Origin: Agromyces italicus DSM 16388
GTDB lineage: Bacteria; Actinomycetota; Actinomycetes; Actinomycetales; Microbacteriaceae
DNA: 64,000 bases
Assembly (NCBI RefSeq): GCF_000421545.1
Contig: NZ_ATXF01000006.1
Span: forward strand, 1 to 64,000
Direction of reading: 5' to 3'
The notes beneath the pieces were generated by a model. The model was not told where the DNA came from and did no database searches. It saw only the letters and a list, made by a program, of their open reading frames with translations. Below, piece after piece: positions 28,233-36,220 of the stretch. The translations under genes were made by a program, and so were the position numbers. Numbering within the stretch: position 1 is the stretch's first letter; every line of letters begins with the position of its first letter.

Positions 28233-29411
28233 ATGTCACCCGAACCCGAGATCCGCATCCTCGCGCCCGCCGGCGCCGCCAAGACCATCCGCCGCGAGCT
28301 CTCCCGGCGCCGATTCCTGAGCTTCGCCGCCGCGGCGGGCTCGGCCGGGCTGCTCGCCGCGTGCGCGCCGTCCGGCACGCAGAACGCCGCGCAGGCCTCG
28401 GGCGGCGCCCTCGAGGACCGCCTCTCGATCTACACCTGGGGCGACTACGACGCCCCCGACGTGCTCGACGCCTTCACCGCCGAGCTCGGGCCGAAGATCT
28501 CGCTCAGCGCCTTCAACTCCAACGAGGAGATGGTGGCGAAGCTCGTCGGCGCCCGCGGCACGAGCGGCTACGACATCGTCGTGCCGACCGGCACCTTCGT
28601 CGCGCAGATGGCCGAGCACGGGCTGCTGGCCAAGCTCAACCACGACCTCATCCCCAACCTGCAGCACGTCGACCCCGAGTTCCTCGGCCGCGCGTGGGAC
28701 CCCGACAACGAGTACTCGATCTGCAAGGCGTGGGGGACGACGGGCTTCGTCTACGACACCACGGTGATCGACCGCGAGCTGAAGGACTGGAACGACTTCA
28801 TCGACGCGGCCAAGAACGAGGCGAGCGGCAAGACCTCGCTCCTCGACGACCCGGCCGAGCTGACGGGCCTCTACTTCTGGTCGAACGGCATCCCGTGGAA
28901 CACGACCGACGAAGCCGACCTGGCCGCCGCCGAGGCCTTCCTCGTCGAGGAGCTCGCCCCGCACATCTCGGCGTTCGACTCGTACCCGGGCGGCAGCGCC
29001 ATCCCGCAGGCCACGCAGGCGCTCATGCAGTCGTACAACGGCGACGCGCGACTCGGCATGCTCGAGAGCCCGGACCCCGAGCGCTGGAAGTTCGTGCTCG
29101 GCTCGCCCTCGACCGAGCTGTGGATGGACAACTGGGCGATCCCGGCCGGCGCACCGCACCCCGAGGCCGCGCACGCGTTCATCGACTACGTGCTCGCGCC
29201 CGAGAACGCCATCTCCGAACTCGACTACATCGGGTACCACACGGGCGCGAAGGACATCGAGCAGGTCGCGGCCGACGCCGGACTGCCGATGCTCGACCTC
29301 GTGTTCTACTCCCCCGAGCAGCTCGCGACCATGCAGGAGGGCGAGCTCACCGAGGCGCAGGAGCGCATCGTGCAGATCTGGAACAAGACGAAGGCGGCGG
29401 CTGGTGCGTAG
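28233..29411 (+). CDS. potD: Polyamine ABC transporter substrate-binding lipoprotein (PotD-like)
   Basis: The 392-residue product starts at ATG 28233 with GAGGAG upstream, 17 bases after potA. The twin-arginine signal SRRRFLS (24-30) is followed by a hydrophobic stretch and lipobox LAAC (41-44), so it is exported folded and lipid-anchored. The mature domain is a type II binding protein: LSIYTWGDYDAPDVLDAF, ISLSAFNSNEEMVAKL, GYDIVVPTGTFVAQM, LELWMDNWAIPAG-like text and NAISELDYIGYHTG are PotD/PotF family landmarks. Which amine is bound is not visible. The stop overlaps the next start. Confidence 0.92.
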   Translation: MSPEPEIRILAPAGAAKTIRRELSRRRFLSFAAAAGSAGLLAACAPSGTQNAAQASGGALEDRLSIYTWGDYDAPDVLDAFTAELGPKISLSAFNSNEEMVAKLVGARGTSGYDIVVPTGTFVAQMAEHGLLAKLNHDLIPNLQHVDPEFLGRAWDPDNEYSICKAWGTTGFVYDTTVIDRELKDWNDFIDAAKNEASGKTSLLDDPAELTGLYFWSNGIPWNTTDEADLAAAEAFLVEELAPHISAFDSYPGGSAIPQATQALMQSYNGDARLGMLESPDPERWKFVLGSPSTELWMDNWAIPAGAPHPEAAHAFIDYVLAPENAISELDYIGYHTGAKDIEQVAADAGLPMLDLVFYSPEQLATMQEGELTEAQERIVQIWNKTKAAAGA

Positions 29412-30327
29412 ACGACTCCCCGGTTTCCTCCTCGCCGCGCCCGCGTGGGCGTGGCTGACGATCTTCTTCATCGCCCCGGTGGCGATGGTGGTGTGGTTCA
29501 GCTTCGGCTACAAGCCGAGCATCTTCGCCACGCAGGCGACCGACAAGCTGTCGTTCGACCGCTACGCCGAGGTGCTCACCCCGACCTTCTTCGCGACCTT
29601 CCAGAACACGCTGTGGGTCGGCGTCGTCGGCACCGTGCTGTGCTTCCTCATCGGCCTGCCGGTCGCGTACTGGATGGCGGTCAAGGCGCCGCCGTCGAAG
29701 CGGGGCCTGCTCGTCGCGCTCGTCATGGTGCCGTTCTGGACGAACTTCCTCGTGCGCACGATCGGCTGGCAGGTCATCCTCGCGCCCGAGGGGGTGCTCT
29801 CGACGATGCTGCAGGGCGTCGGCTTCGAGCCGCTCGCGATCCTGAACACCCGCGGCGCGGTCCTGATCGGCGTGGTCTACAACTACCTGCCGCTCATGAT
29901 CCTGCCGCTCTTCGTCGCGTTCGACCGGGTCAACGGGCCGCTCCGCGAAGCCTCGAAGGACCTCGGCGCGGGCAAGCTGACCACGTTCTTCCGCATCACC
30001 CTCCCGCTCGCGCAGCCCGGCATCGTCGCGGGCGTGCTGCTCGTCTTCATCCCCTTGATGGGCGACTACATCACGGCGACCGTGCTCGGCGGGGCGAAGG
30101 GCAACATGGTCGGCCAGCTCGTGGCCAGCCAGTTCCAGACCGCGCAGAACTGGGCGCTCGGCTCGGCGATGGCGGTCGTGCTGATCTTCGTCATCCTGCT
30201 CACCGCGGCGGCCGGGGCGATCCTCGTGTGGCTCGTCTCCTGGCCCTTCCGCGCGCGCAACAGGCTCGTCATCGGCACAGCGCCGGCTGCGGCATCCGTT
30301 CCCGTTCGAGAGGAGGTCGCGGCATGA
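29404..30327 (+). CDS. potB: Polyamine ABC transporter permease (PotB-like)
   Basis: The product has 307 residues from GTG 29404, overlapping the potD stop by 8 nt. There are about six membrane helices, with the first periplasmic loop FGYKPSIFATQATDKLSFDRYAEV typical of PotB. The cytoplasmic coupling loop REASKDLGAGKLTTFFRITLPLAQPGI is the EAA motif that docks on PotA. The C-terminal tail is Ala/Val-rich and hydrophilic. It acts with PotC as the membrane channel. Confidence 0.93.
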   Translation: MRRRLPGFLLAAPAWAWLTIFFIAPVAMVVWFSFGYKPSIFATQATDKLSFDRYAEVLTPTFFATFQNTLWVGVVGTVLCFLIGLPVAYWMAVKAPPSKRGLLVALVMVPFWTNFLVRTIGWQVILAPEGVLSTMLQGVGFEPLAILNTRGAVLIGVVYNYLPLMILPLFVAFDRVNGPLREASKDLGAGKLTTFFRITLPLAQPGIVAGVLLVFIPLMGDYITATVLGGAKGNMVGQLVASQFQTAQNWALGSAMAVVLIFVILLTAAAGAILVWLVSWPFRARNRLVIGTAPAAASVPVREEVAA

Positions 30328-31199
30328 GTCTTCGACAGGCGGAGCGACCGGCCCGGCGGGCCCGTCCTGCATGGTCGGATGTCGCGTTCAACATCTGGGG
30401 CATCCTCGTGCTCCTCTTCCTGTTCGCGCCGATCCTCGTGATCATCGCCTCCTCGTTCAACGTGGGCCGCCTGCTCGTGTCGTGGGACCAGTTCGGCTTC
30501 GACTCGTTCCTCGCGCTGCTCGCGAAGCCCGCGCTCCGCGACGCGGTGTGGATCTCGGTGCAGACGGGTTTCATCGCCGCCCTCGTGGCAACGCTCCTCG
30601 GCACGCTCGCGGGAATCGCGATGGCGCGGCACGCGGGCAAGTGGGTCTGGTGGTTCCTCGGGCTGCTGCTGCTCGTCTCGGTGACGCCCGAGATCGTCGA
30701 TGCGGTCGCGCTGCTGCCGTGGATGGTGTTCCTCGGCCAGGACCTCGGCATGTCGATCTTCAACGACGGCATCGTGCGCCTCGTCGTCGGCCACTCGCTC
30801 TTCTCCGTGGCCGTCGTCTCCTACCTCGTGCGCGCTCGTCTCGTCGGCCAGGAGGCGAAGCTCGAGGAGGCCTCGGCCGACCTCTACGCCACACCCGCCC
30901 GCACGTTCCGCAAGGTGACGCTGCCGCTCGCGATGCCCGCGGTGCTCGCCGGATTCCTGCTGTCGTTCACGCTGAGCCTCGACAACACCGTCATCGCGGC
31001 GTTCGTCTCGGTCTCGGGGTCGACGCCGTGGCCGGTGTACGTGCTGAGCGCGCTGCGCAGCGGGCTCCGGCCCGAGATCGCCGCCGTGTCGACGGTGATG
31101 CTCGTGCTCACGCTGGTCGCGCTCGGTCTCGTCGCGCTCGTGCTGCGGCGCGCGGGCGATTCTGCCGCCGACATCGCCCGCACGATGGCGGGCAGCTGA
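30324..31199 (+). CDS. potC: Polyamine ABC transporter permease (PotC-like)
   Basis: The product has 291 residues from ATG 30324 (ATGA overlap with potB; AGGAGG upstream). Six helices are predicted. The EAA loop EEASADLYATPARTFRKVTLPLAMPAV and the segment FTLSLDNTVIAAFVS are hallmarks of PotC. A basic N-terminus (RQAERPARRARPAW) lies in the cytosol. A strong hairpin terminator follows the stop codon, so the operon ends here. Confidence 0.93.
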   Translation: MSLRQAERPARRARPAWSDVAFNIWGILVLLFLFAPILVIIASSFNVGRLLVSWDQFGFDSFLALLAKPALRDAVWISVQTGFIAALVATLLGTLAGIAMARHAGKWVWWFLGLLLLVSVTPEIVDAVALLPWMVFLGQDLGMSIFNDGIVRLVVGHSLFSVAVVSYLVRARLVGQEAKLEEASADLYATPARTFRKVTLPLAMPAVLAGFLLSFTLSLDNTVIAAFVSVSGSTPWPVYVLSALRSGLRPEIAAVSTVMLVLTLVALGLVALVLRRAGDSAADIARTMAGS

Positions 31200-31220
31200 G
31201 CACCACGCGACCTGGACGCG

Positions 31221-31254
31221 GAACGGGGGCGCACCGATCGGTGCGCCCCCGTTC
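31221..31254. terminator. Perfect-palindrome hairpin after potC
   Basis: GAACGGGGGCGCACC followed by GATC and its exact complement form a 34-bp perfect palindrome, 21 bases after the potC stop and 14 bases before the stop of the converging lipoprotein gene. It can terminate both strands; short T-rich ends (TTCTCGTTC) follow on the plus strand. Confidence 0.85.
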
Positions 31255-31268
31255 TCGTTCCTCGTGCG

Positions 31269-31730
31269 TCAGGCGCAGACGGTGGTGAGCTCGGTGATGC
31301 CCTCGGTGAGCGCGGTGAGGTGGTCGCCCATGGCCGAGACGTCGGCGTTCGCCGGGTCGGCGAGCATGCCGTCGACGTAGGTGACGTACTCGGTCATCGC
31401 GGTGGCGGCGCTGCCGGCGGCGGCCTTCACCTCGGTGTTGCTGATCTGGGCCGCGGTCTCGCTGACCGTCTGCTCGGCGCCCTTGAACGCCTCGAGCGCG
31501 GCGGCCGGGTCGCTCGTGTCGACCGACGAGAGGCCCTCGAGCTCGGTCAGCGTGGTCTTCACGAGCTCGCAGGCCTCCTCTTTCGACTGGTCGGCGGCGG
31601 GTGCGGCGGCGTCGGTCTTGGCGTCGCCCTTCGAGCCGGCGTCGGCCGCCGGAGCGCCCGCAGCGCAGCCGGTGAGCAGGAGTGCGAGCAGCGCGAACGA
31701 GGCGGCGGCGAGCGGACGTGAAGCAGTCAT
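31269..31730 (-). CDS. Small secreted lipoprotein, unknown function
   Basis: The product has 153 residues from ATG 31730. Its signal peptide ends in the lipobox LLTGC. A low-complexity Ala/Asp/Lys linker (about 22-48) is followed by an all-helical domain of about 100 residues with two conserved-looking Cys (EEACELVKTTL and the C-terminal TTVCA) that could form a disulfide. No family is recognised; similar small helical lipoproteins are common in Microbacteriaceae. It converges on the pot operon across the shared terminator. Confidence 0.75.
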   Translation of the reverse strand: MTASRPLAAASFALLALLLTGCAAGAPAADAGSKGDAKTDAAAPAADQSKEEACELVKTTLTELEGLSSVDTSDPAAALEAFKGAEQTVSETAAQISNTEVKAAAGSAATAMTEYVTYVDGMLADPANADVSAMGDHLTALTEGITELTTVCA

Positions 31731-31880
31731 CGTGATGATTCCCCTAAAGATCGGTCCCGGGTCGGTCCCGGGCCCCGGTACATCCAAGCAGTCGCCACCG
31801 ACGAACGGAAATGGGCATGGCTGCCCATCGGCTCGAGTCGCGGCCGCCGCGGATGCCTCGGAACGGCGACGCGGTCGCGC

Positions 31881-32165
31881 TCATCGGTAGCGCGCGGCGA
31901 GGGCGGCGCCGAGCTCCGCGAGCCGATCGCGCAGGCTCGCGGGTTCGATCACCTCGGCCTCCCGCGCCCAGGCCGCGAGGCGCCGTTCGAGCACCTGCTC
32001 GCTCGGCGCGGTGACGCGCAGCCGCACCCGGCCGTCGGCCTCCGCCTCGCCGTCGGCGCTGCTGCCGGTGGCCCAGCCCCGGAACTCCTCGACGACCGCC
32101 GCGTCGACGAGCACCGTCGCCTCGACTCGATGCCGAGCGGTGTTCGCCGCCGCCCGCAGCGCTCG
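31881..32165 (-). pseudogene. C-terminal remnant of a WYL-domain (YafY-type) regulator
   Basis: The frame ending at 31881 reads HRVEATVLVDAAVVEEFRGW, RVRLRVTAPSEQVLERRLAAW and ASLRDRLAELGAALAARYR. This is the usual end of YafY/WYL regulators, where a WCX domain closes the protein. The upstream winged helix and WYL core (roughly the first 200 residues) are missing. The sequence changes at about 32165 into a gene fragment on the other strand, so a deletion removed the 5' part. Confidence 0.75.
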
Positions 32166-32362
32166 ACTCGCTCGAGACCGCCGTCGCGCGACTCGTCGAG
32201 CTCGGCGCAACGCCGCTGCTGCCGATCACCGAGCACGGGCCCGGCTTCGTGACCGCGTCGGTCGTCGACCCCTTCGGCAACGTGCTCGGGGTCATGACGA
32301 ACGTGCACTACCTCGACATGCTCGCCCGGCCGGCGCGCGACGAACTCGTGCAGGAGGCGTGA
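32155..32362 (+). pseudogene. C-terminal remnant of a VOC/glyoxalase-family protein
   Basis: In the frame ending with TGA 32360-32362 the sequence reads LETAVARLVELGATPLLP, HGPGFVTASVVDPFGNVLG and MTNVHYLDMLARPARDE. It corresponds to the last about 65 residues of a VOC-fold protein (D-P-x-G-N metal/strand motif). No start codon or N-terminal half is present. Together with the WYL remnant next to it on the opposite strand, it looks like what is left after one deletion across two divergent genes. Confidence 0.75.
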
Positions 32363-32385
32363 CGAGCGGCCCCGCCGCCCGCCGG

Positions 32386-33258
32386 TCAGGCGGCGGAGGC
32401 CTCCCGCCCGACGACCTCGTCGAGGACGCTCCCGTGCACGGGCAGCCAGCCGAGCGCCCGCGCCTTCGCACCGTCGGCGCGCTGGTCGAGGAGCAGCGCA
32501 TCGGCGAAGTCCGCGCCGAGGCGCGAGCGCGAGGCATCCGCCCCCTCGGCGACGACACCGTTCGCGCCGCCCTGCGCGACGACGGCCCCGGCGACCGCGC
32601 GCACCGTCGTGGGCGCGCCGTCGCTGCCGATGATGCGGCCCTGGGCGCGGTCGTGCTCGAGTGCGAGCCGGTAGAGGCGGGCGAGGTCGTCGACGTGCAC
32701 CCAGGTCCAGTGCTGCTCGCCGTCGCCGAGCAGCAGGATCCGGCCGTCGGCGTCGCGCGACGCCTCGGTGATGAGCTGCACGAGCCCGCGCTCGTCGCCG
32801 TAGACGACGCCGGGGGCGATGATCGTCGCCGACACGGATGACTCGAGCAGCCGCTCCTCGATCGGCACCCGCCAGGCGACGAGGGCCGGCGCATCGGGCC
32901 GGGCGTCGTCGTCGAGCGCGACGCCGGCGCCGTACGCCCAGATGCCGCCGGTGTGCACGTAGCGGCGACCGGTGCCGCCGAAGGCCTCGATGACGGCGTC
33001 GGAGATCGCGGTGTCGAAGGCCGCGGCGTCGGTCGCGGGTGCGGCCGCGTGCACCGCGCCGTCGGCGACGGCGAGCAGCGGGCCGAGCCACGCGGCATCC
33101 GTCGCCTCGCCGATCGCTGCGGTCGCACCGCGCGACTCGACCGCTTCAGCGGCGCGCTCGCTGCGCACGACCGCGACGACCTCGTGCCCGTGCGCGACGA
33201 GCTCCTCGAGCACGGCCGATCCGATGTATCCGGTTCCCCCGGTCAGTAGAATCCTCAT
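32386..33258 (-). CDS. NAD-dependent epimerase/dehydratase (extended SDR)
   Basis: The product has 290 residues from ATG 33258; TAGCGT lies 7 nt upstream (leaderless). The N-terminal dinucleotide site is LLTGGTGYIGSAVLEEL; HAAAPATD and YVHTGG follow, then an SDR active-site-like region where the usual YxxxK is not obvious (GVALDDDARPDAPALVAW). IIAPGVVYGDE and WTWVHVDDLARLY are typical of NmrA/epimerase-type atypical SDRs. The lack of a clear catalytic Tyr-Lys pair leaves function open. It is divergent from an HxlR regulator whose palindromic site lies between them. Confidence 0.85.
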   Translation of the reverse strand: MRILLTGGTGYIGSAVLEELVAHGHEVVAVVRSERAAEAVESRGATAAIGEATDAAWLGPLLAVADGAVHAAAPATDAAAFDTAISDAVIEAFGGTGRRYVHTGGIWAYGAGVALDDDARPDAPALVAWRVPIEERLLESSVSATIIAPGVVYGDERGLVQLITEASRDADGRILLLGDGEQHWTWVHVDDLARLYRLALEHDRAQGRIIGSDGAPTTVRAVAGAVVAQGGANGVVAEGADASRSRLGADFADALLLDQRADGAKARALGWLPVHGSVLDEVVGREASAA

Positions 33259-33265
33259 GCCTGCG

Positions 33266-33271
33266 ACGCTA
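33266..33271 (-). promoter_or_regulatory. -10 hexamer TAGCGT for leaderless epimerase gene
   Basis: TAGCGT on the minus strand ends 7 nt before ATG 33258. The HxlR palindrome at 33301 lies about 30 bp upstream, over the expected -35 region. Confidence 0.5.
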
Positions 33272-33300
33272 CGGAGCGGACGCCGGTTACTTCAACGGAA

Positions 33301-33316
33301 CTTCCCTCGAGGGAAG
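33301..33316. promoter_or_regulatory. Palindromic operator candidate for the HxlR regulator
   Basis: CTTCCCTCGAGGGAAG is a perfect 16-bp palindrome in the 81-bp gap between the divergent epimerase and HxlR genes. It is placed where binding would block both promoters. HxlR proteins bind such short palindromes as dimers. Assignment is by position. Confidence 0.65.
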
Positions 33317-33339
33317 CACGAGCCGTCATCGGGGGTCGG

Positions 33340-33747
33340 ATGTCGCAACACCACGTCACCACCGCGCCCGCTGCCGCGACTCCGATCGACGACGAGGAGC
33401 GCGACGTGCTCTCGCCGAACTGCCCGAGCCGGGTGATCCTCAGCCGCATCGGGGAGCGATGGACGATGTTCGTCATCCTCGCCCTCTCGCGCGCGGGAAC
33501 GCTGCGTTTCACCGAGCTGCGCTCCCGGGTCGGCGAGGTCACCCCGAAGGTGCTGACCGAGACGCTGCGCGCCCTCGAGGCCGACGGGCTCGTCGAGCGG
33601 CGCGCGTACGCCGACTCCCCGCCGCGTGTGGAGTACTCGCTCACGCCGCTCGGCGAATCGCTCCTCGAGCCGATCGCCGCGATGCGCGAGTGGGCCGAAC
33701 GTCACGTGCCCGAGGTGCTGGCGTCCCGCGAGCGCGCGACCGGCTGA
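33340..33747 (+). CDS. HxlR-family transcriptional regulator
   Basis: The 135-residue product from ATG 33340 has the winged-helix HxlR core: CPSRVILSRIGERWTMFVILAL, LRFTELRSRVGEVTPKVLTETLRALEADGLVERRAY and VEYSLTPLGESLLEPI. The Cys in SPNCPSR, before the first helix, is the redox- or aldehyde-sensing Cys of many HxlR/HypR-type proteins. It is divergent from the SDR gene, probably its target. Confidence 0.92.
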   Translation: MSQHHVTTAPAAATPIDDEERDVLSPNCPSRVILSRIGERWTMFVILALSRAGTLRFTELRSRVGEVTPKVLTETLRALEADGLVERRAYADSPPRVEYSLTPLGESLLEPIAAMREWAERHVPEVLASRERATG

Positions 33748-33851
33748 GCCGCCGACGGGCTGAACCGCGAGACCGCGCCATCCTCCGCGTCGCTCCTGCC
33801 ATTCCGGCGAGCGCAGGCGGATTCGACGCGCCACGACCCCGCGGCGCTCGT

Positions 33852-33857
33852 TACATT
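33852..33857 (+). promoter_or_regulatory. -10 hexamer TACATT for leaderless cysteine hydrolase gene
   Basis: TACATT ends 6 nt before GTG 33864; no Shine-Dalgarno is present. Confidence 0.55.
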
Positions 33858-33863
33858 GGGCGT

Positions 33864-34412
33864 GTGACCCGAGCGCTCATCATCATCGACATCCAGCAGG
33901 ACTACTTCCCCGGCGGCCGGCACCCGCTCGTCGGCACCGACGCCGCGGCGGCGCAGGCCTCGCGACTGCTCGCCGCCTGGCGCGAGCACGGTGATCCGGT
34001 CGTGCACGTGCAGCACATCTGGGACGCCCCCGACGCCGCCTTCTTCCAGCCCGGCACCCCGGGCGTCGAGATCCACCCCTCGGTCGCGCCGTTCGCCGAC
34101 GAGGCGCTCGTCACGAAGGAGAACCCGAACTCGTTCCTCGAGACCGACCTCGACGAGCGTCTGCGCGCGATCGCCCCCGACGAACTCGTCGTCACGGGCA
34201 TGATGTCGAGCATGTGCGTCGACGCGACCGTGCGCGCGGCGGCCGACTCCGGCTACACGGTGACCGTCGCCCACGATGCGTGCGCCGCCCCCGACCTCGA
34301 GTTCGGCGGGGTCGTCGTGCCCGGCGCGCAGGTGCATGCGGCGTTCATGGCGGCGCTCGACGGCAGCTACGCCACGGTGGCGAGCACGGAGGAGATCATC
34401 GCGCTGGGCTAG
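33864..34412 (+). CDS. Isochorismatase-family cysteine hydrolase
   Basis: The product is 182 residues from GTG 33864. The catalytic triad of the family is recognisable: Asp9 in LIIIDIQQDYFPGG, Lys85 in LVTKENPNSF and Cys118 in GMMSSMCVDATVRAA. Related enzymes hydrolyse nicotinamide, N-carbamoyl amides, ureas or isochorismate; the exact substrate is unknown. The protein has the usual length and no signal peptide, so it acts in the cytosol. It lies alone between the HxlR gene and the RamB-like regulator. Confidence 0.92.
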   Translation: MTRALIIIDIQQDYFPGGRHPLVGTDAAAAQASRLLAAWREHGDPVVHVQHIWDAPDAAFFQPGTPGVEIHPSVAPFADEALVTKENPNSFLETDLDERLRAIAPDELVVTGMMSSMCVDATVRAAADSGYTVTVAHDACAAPDLEFGGVVVPGAQVHAAFMAALDGSYATVASTEEIIALG

Positions 34413-34541
34413 CACTTCGCCGATTCTTCGCGAGCGAGGCATCCGTTTCACCGACCAGGCCTCATGCGCAACGCATCGCCAGCAGAATTTCTGCGATTCT
34501 TCCGTTTGCGTGAATGGCCATCGCGTGTGACCATCGATGGC

Positions 34542-36020
34542 ATGATCACCGTCGATGCCACCGCCGCGGCCTCCCCCGCCGAGCAGCTCGATGCGCTCAC
34601 GCTCGGCCGGCGCATCCGCGACCGGCGCACCGCCCGAGGACTGACCCTCGGCGAGCTCGCCCGCGCGATCGACCGGGCGCCTTCGCAGGTGAGCGCCATC
34701 GAGAACGGCAAGCGCGAGCCGCGCCTCTCGATGCTGCGCACGATCGCGCTCGCGCTCGGCACCACGGTCGACGAGCTGCTGCGCAGCGACGCCCCGAACG
34801 AGCGCGTCGCCCTCGAGATCGCCGTCGAGCGCGCACAGCGCGGCCCCGTGTTCGCCGCCCTCGGGCTCGACCCCTTCCGCGTCGCGAAGACGATGAACGA
34901 CCAGACCCTGCAGACGATCCTCGCCCTGCACAACGAGATCGACCGCCTCCACCGCGAGCGCGCGGCCACGCCCGAGGAGGCGCGCCGCGCGAACGGCGAG
35001 CTGCGCGCCGAGATGCGCGCCCGCGACAACTTCTACCCCGAGCTCGAGCAGAAGGCGGCCGAACTCCTCGAAGCTGTCGGGCACACCGGCGGGCCGGTCT
35101 CGCACCAGCTCGTCGCCGACATGGCCTCGCACCTCGGCTACTCGCTGCACTACGTCGGCGACCTGCCGCACTCGACCCGCTCGGTCACCGACAAGCACCA
35201 CGGCCGTATCTACCTGCCGACGCAGCTGTCGCCCTCGCGCGACTCGCGCTCCCCCATCCTTCAAGCGCTCGCGAGCCACCTGCTCGGCCACGAGGAGCCG
35301 GCGAACTACGGCGACTTCCTGCGCCAGCGCATCGAGACCAACTACCTCACCGCCGCCATCCTGCTGCCCGAACAGGCGGCGGTGCGCTTCCTCTCCGAGG
35401 CGAAGAACCTGCGCCGCATCTCCATGGAGGACCTGCGCGACGCCTTCGCCGTCTCGTACGAGACCGCCGCCCACCGCTTCACGAACCTCGCGACCGCCCG
35501 TCTCGACATCCCCGTGCACTTCACGAAGGTGCACGAGTCGGGCACGATCATCAAGGCGTACGAGAACGACCGGGTGCGGTTCCCGAGCGACGCGCTCGGC
35601 GCGATCGAGGGCACCACGATGTGTCGCAACTGGACGGCGCGCACCGTGTTCGACGTCGAGGACCGCTACAGCCCGTGGTACCAGTACACCGACACCCCGT
35701 CGGGTACGTTCTGGTGCACCTCGCGCATCGAGAAGGCGAAAGAGGGCGAGTACTCGGTCTCGGTGGGGGTGCCGTTCGAGCACGTCAAGTGGTTCCGCGG
35801 CCGCGAGACACCCCACCGTGCGGTGTCGCGCTGCCCCGACCCGGCGTGCTGCCAGGCTCCGTCGGGCCTCGCCGAGAAATGGGCGGATGCCTCGTGGCCC
35901 GCCGCGCGCACGCCGACCTCGCTGCTGGCGGCGCTGCCGACGGGCACCTTCCCGGGGGTCGACCAGACCGAGGTCTTCCAGTTCCTCGAGGCGCACTCGC
36001 CCCGCTCGACCACGGGTTGA
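34542..36020 (+). CDS. RamB/ScfR-type XRE regulator of acyl-CoA/acetate metabolism
   Basis: The 492-residue product is taken from ATG 34542 (MITVDATAAA); an in-frame ATG at 34464 is possible. The N-terminal XRE helix-turn-helix (about 20-80: LGRRIRDRRTARGLTLGELARAIDRAPSQVSAIENGKREP, read in parts) is followed by a DUF955/ImmA-like part. A C-terminal domain follows with conserved Cys residues (TMCRNW, TFWCTSR, CPDPACCQ) typical of short-chain fatty acyl regulators (ScfR). RamB of Corynebacterium and its mycobacterial relatives control acetate and glyoxylate shunt genes. Since aceA and aceB lie 8 kb upstream, control of these is plausible; binding sites were not identified. Confidence 0.85.
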   Translation: MITVDATAAASPAEQLDALTLGRRIRDRRTARGLTLGELARAIDRAPSQVSAIENGKREPRLSMLRTIALALGTTVDELLRSDAPNERVALEIAVERAQRGPVFAALGLDPFRVAKTMNDQTLQTILALHNEIDRLHRERAATPEEARRANGELRAEMRARDNFYPELEQKAAELLEAVGHTGGPVSHQLVADMASHLGYSLHYVGDLPHSTRSVTDKHHGRIYLPTQLSPSRDSRSPILQALASHLLGHEEPANYGDFLRQRIETNYLTAAILLPEQAAVRFLSEAKNLRRISMEDLRDAFAVSYETAAHRFTNLATARLDIPVHFTKVHESGTIIKAYENDRVRFPSDALGAIEGTTMCRNWTARTVFDVEDRYSPWYQYTDTPSGTFWCTSRIEKAKEGEYSVSVGVPFEHVKWFRGRETPHRAVSRCPDPACCQAPSGLAEKWADASWPAARTPTSLLAALPTGTFPGVDQTEVFQFLEAHSPRSTTG

Positions 36021-36050
36021 GGAGCGAGCGACGCGAGCGTCTCGCAACCC
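36019..36050. repeat. Dispersed repeat at the end of the RamB-like gene
   Basis: GAGGAGCGAGCGACG...GCGTCTCGCAACCC begins at the stop codon of the regulator gene. A close copy with CGAAACCC occurs at 48803-48839. The flanks GGGTTG/CAACCC make it a weak hairpin. The remaining 170 bases to 36220 show no gene; -10-like CAGGAT lies near 36183. Confidence 0.7.
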
Positions 36051-36220
36051 ACCGCCGTTGCGCGCGACATCCCCGCTGCGCCGGACGAGATGAAGCAGAA
36101 CTGTCCTGCGAAGCGGCGAATGTCCGACAAACGGGCCGAGCCCGCAGCCGCGTGAGACTGGCGCACGACGGCCGGGCAGCGTCAGGATGGAGACATCCAA
36201 TTCGCATCGGAGTGATACCC

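Noticed and set aside
32386..33258. Classical SDR with Tyr-Lys catalysis
   Set aside because: The glycine-rich site is clear, but a YxxxK motif at the expected place could not be found, so only the broad family is claimed.
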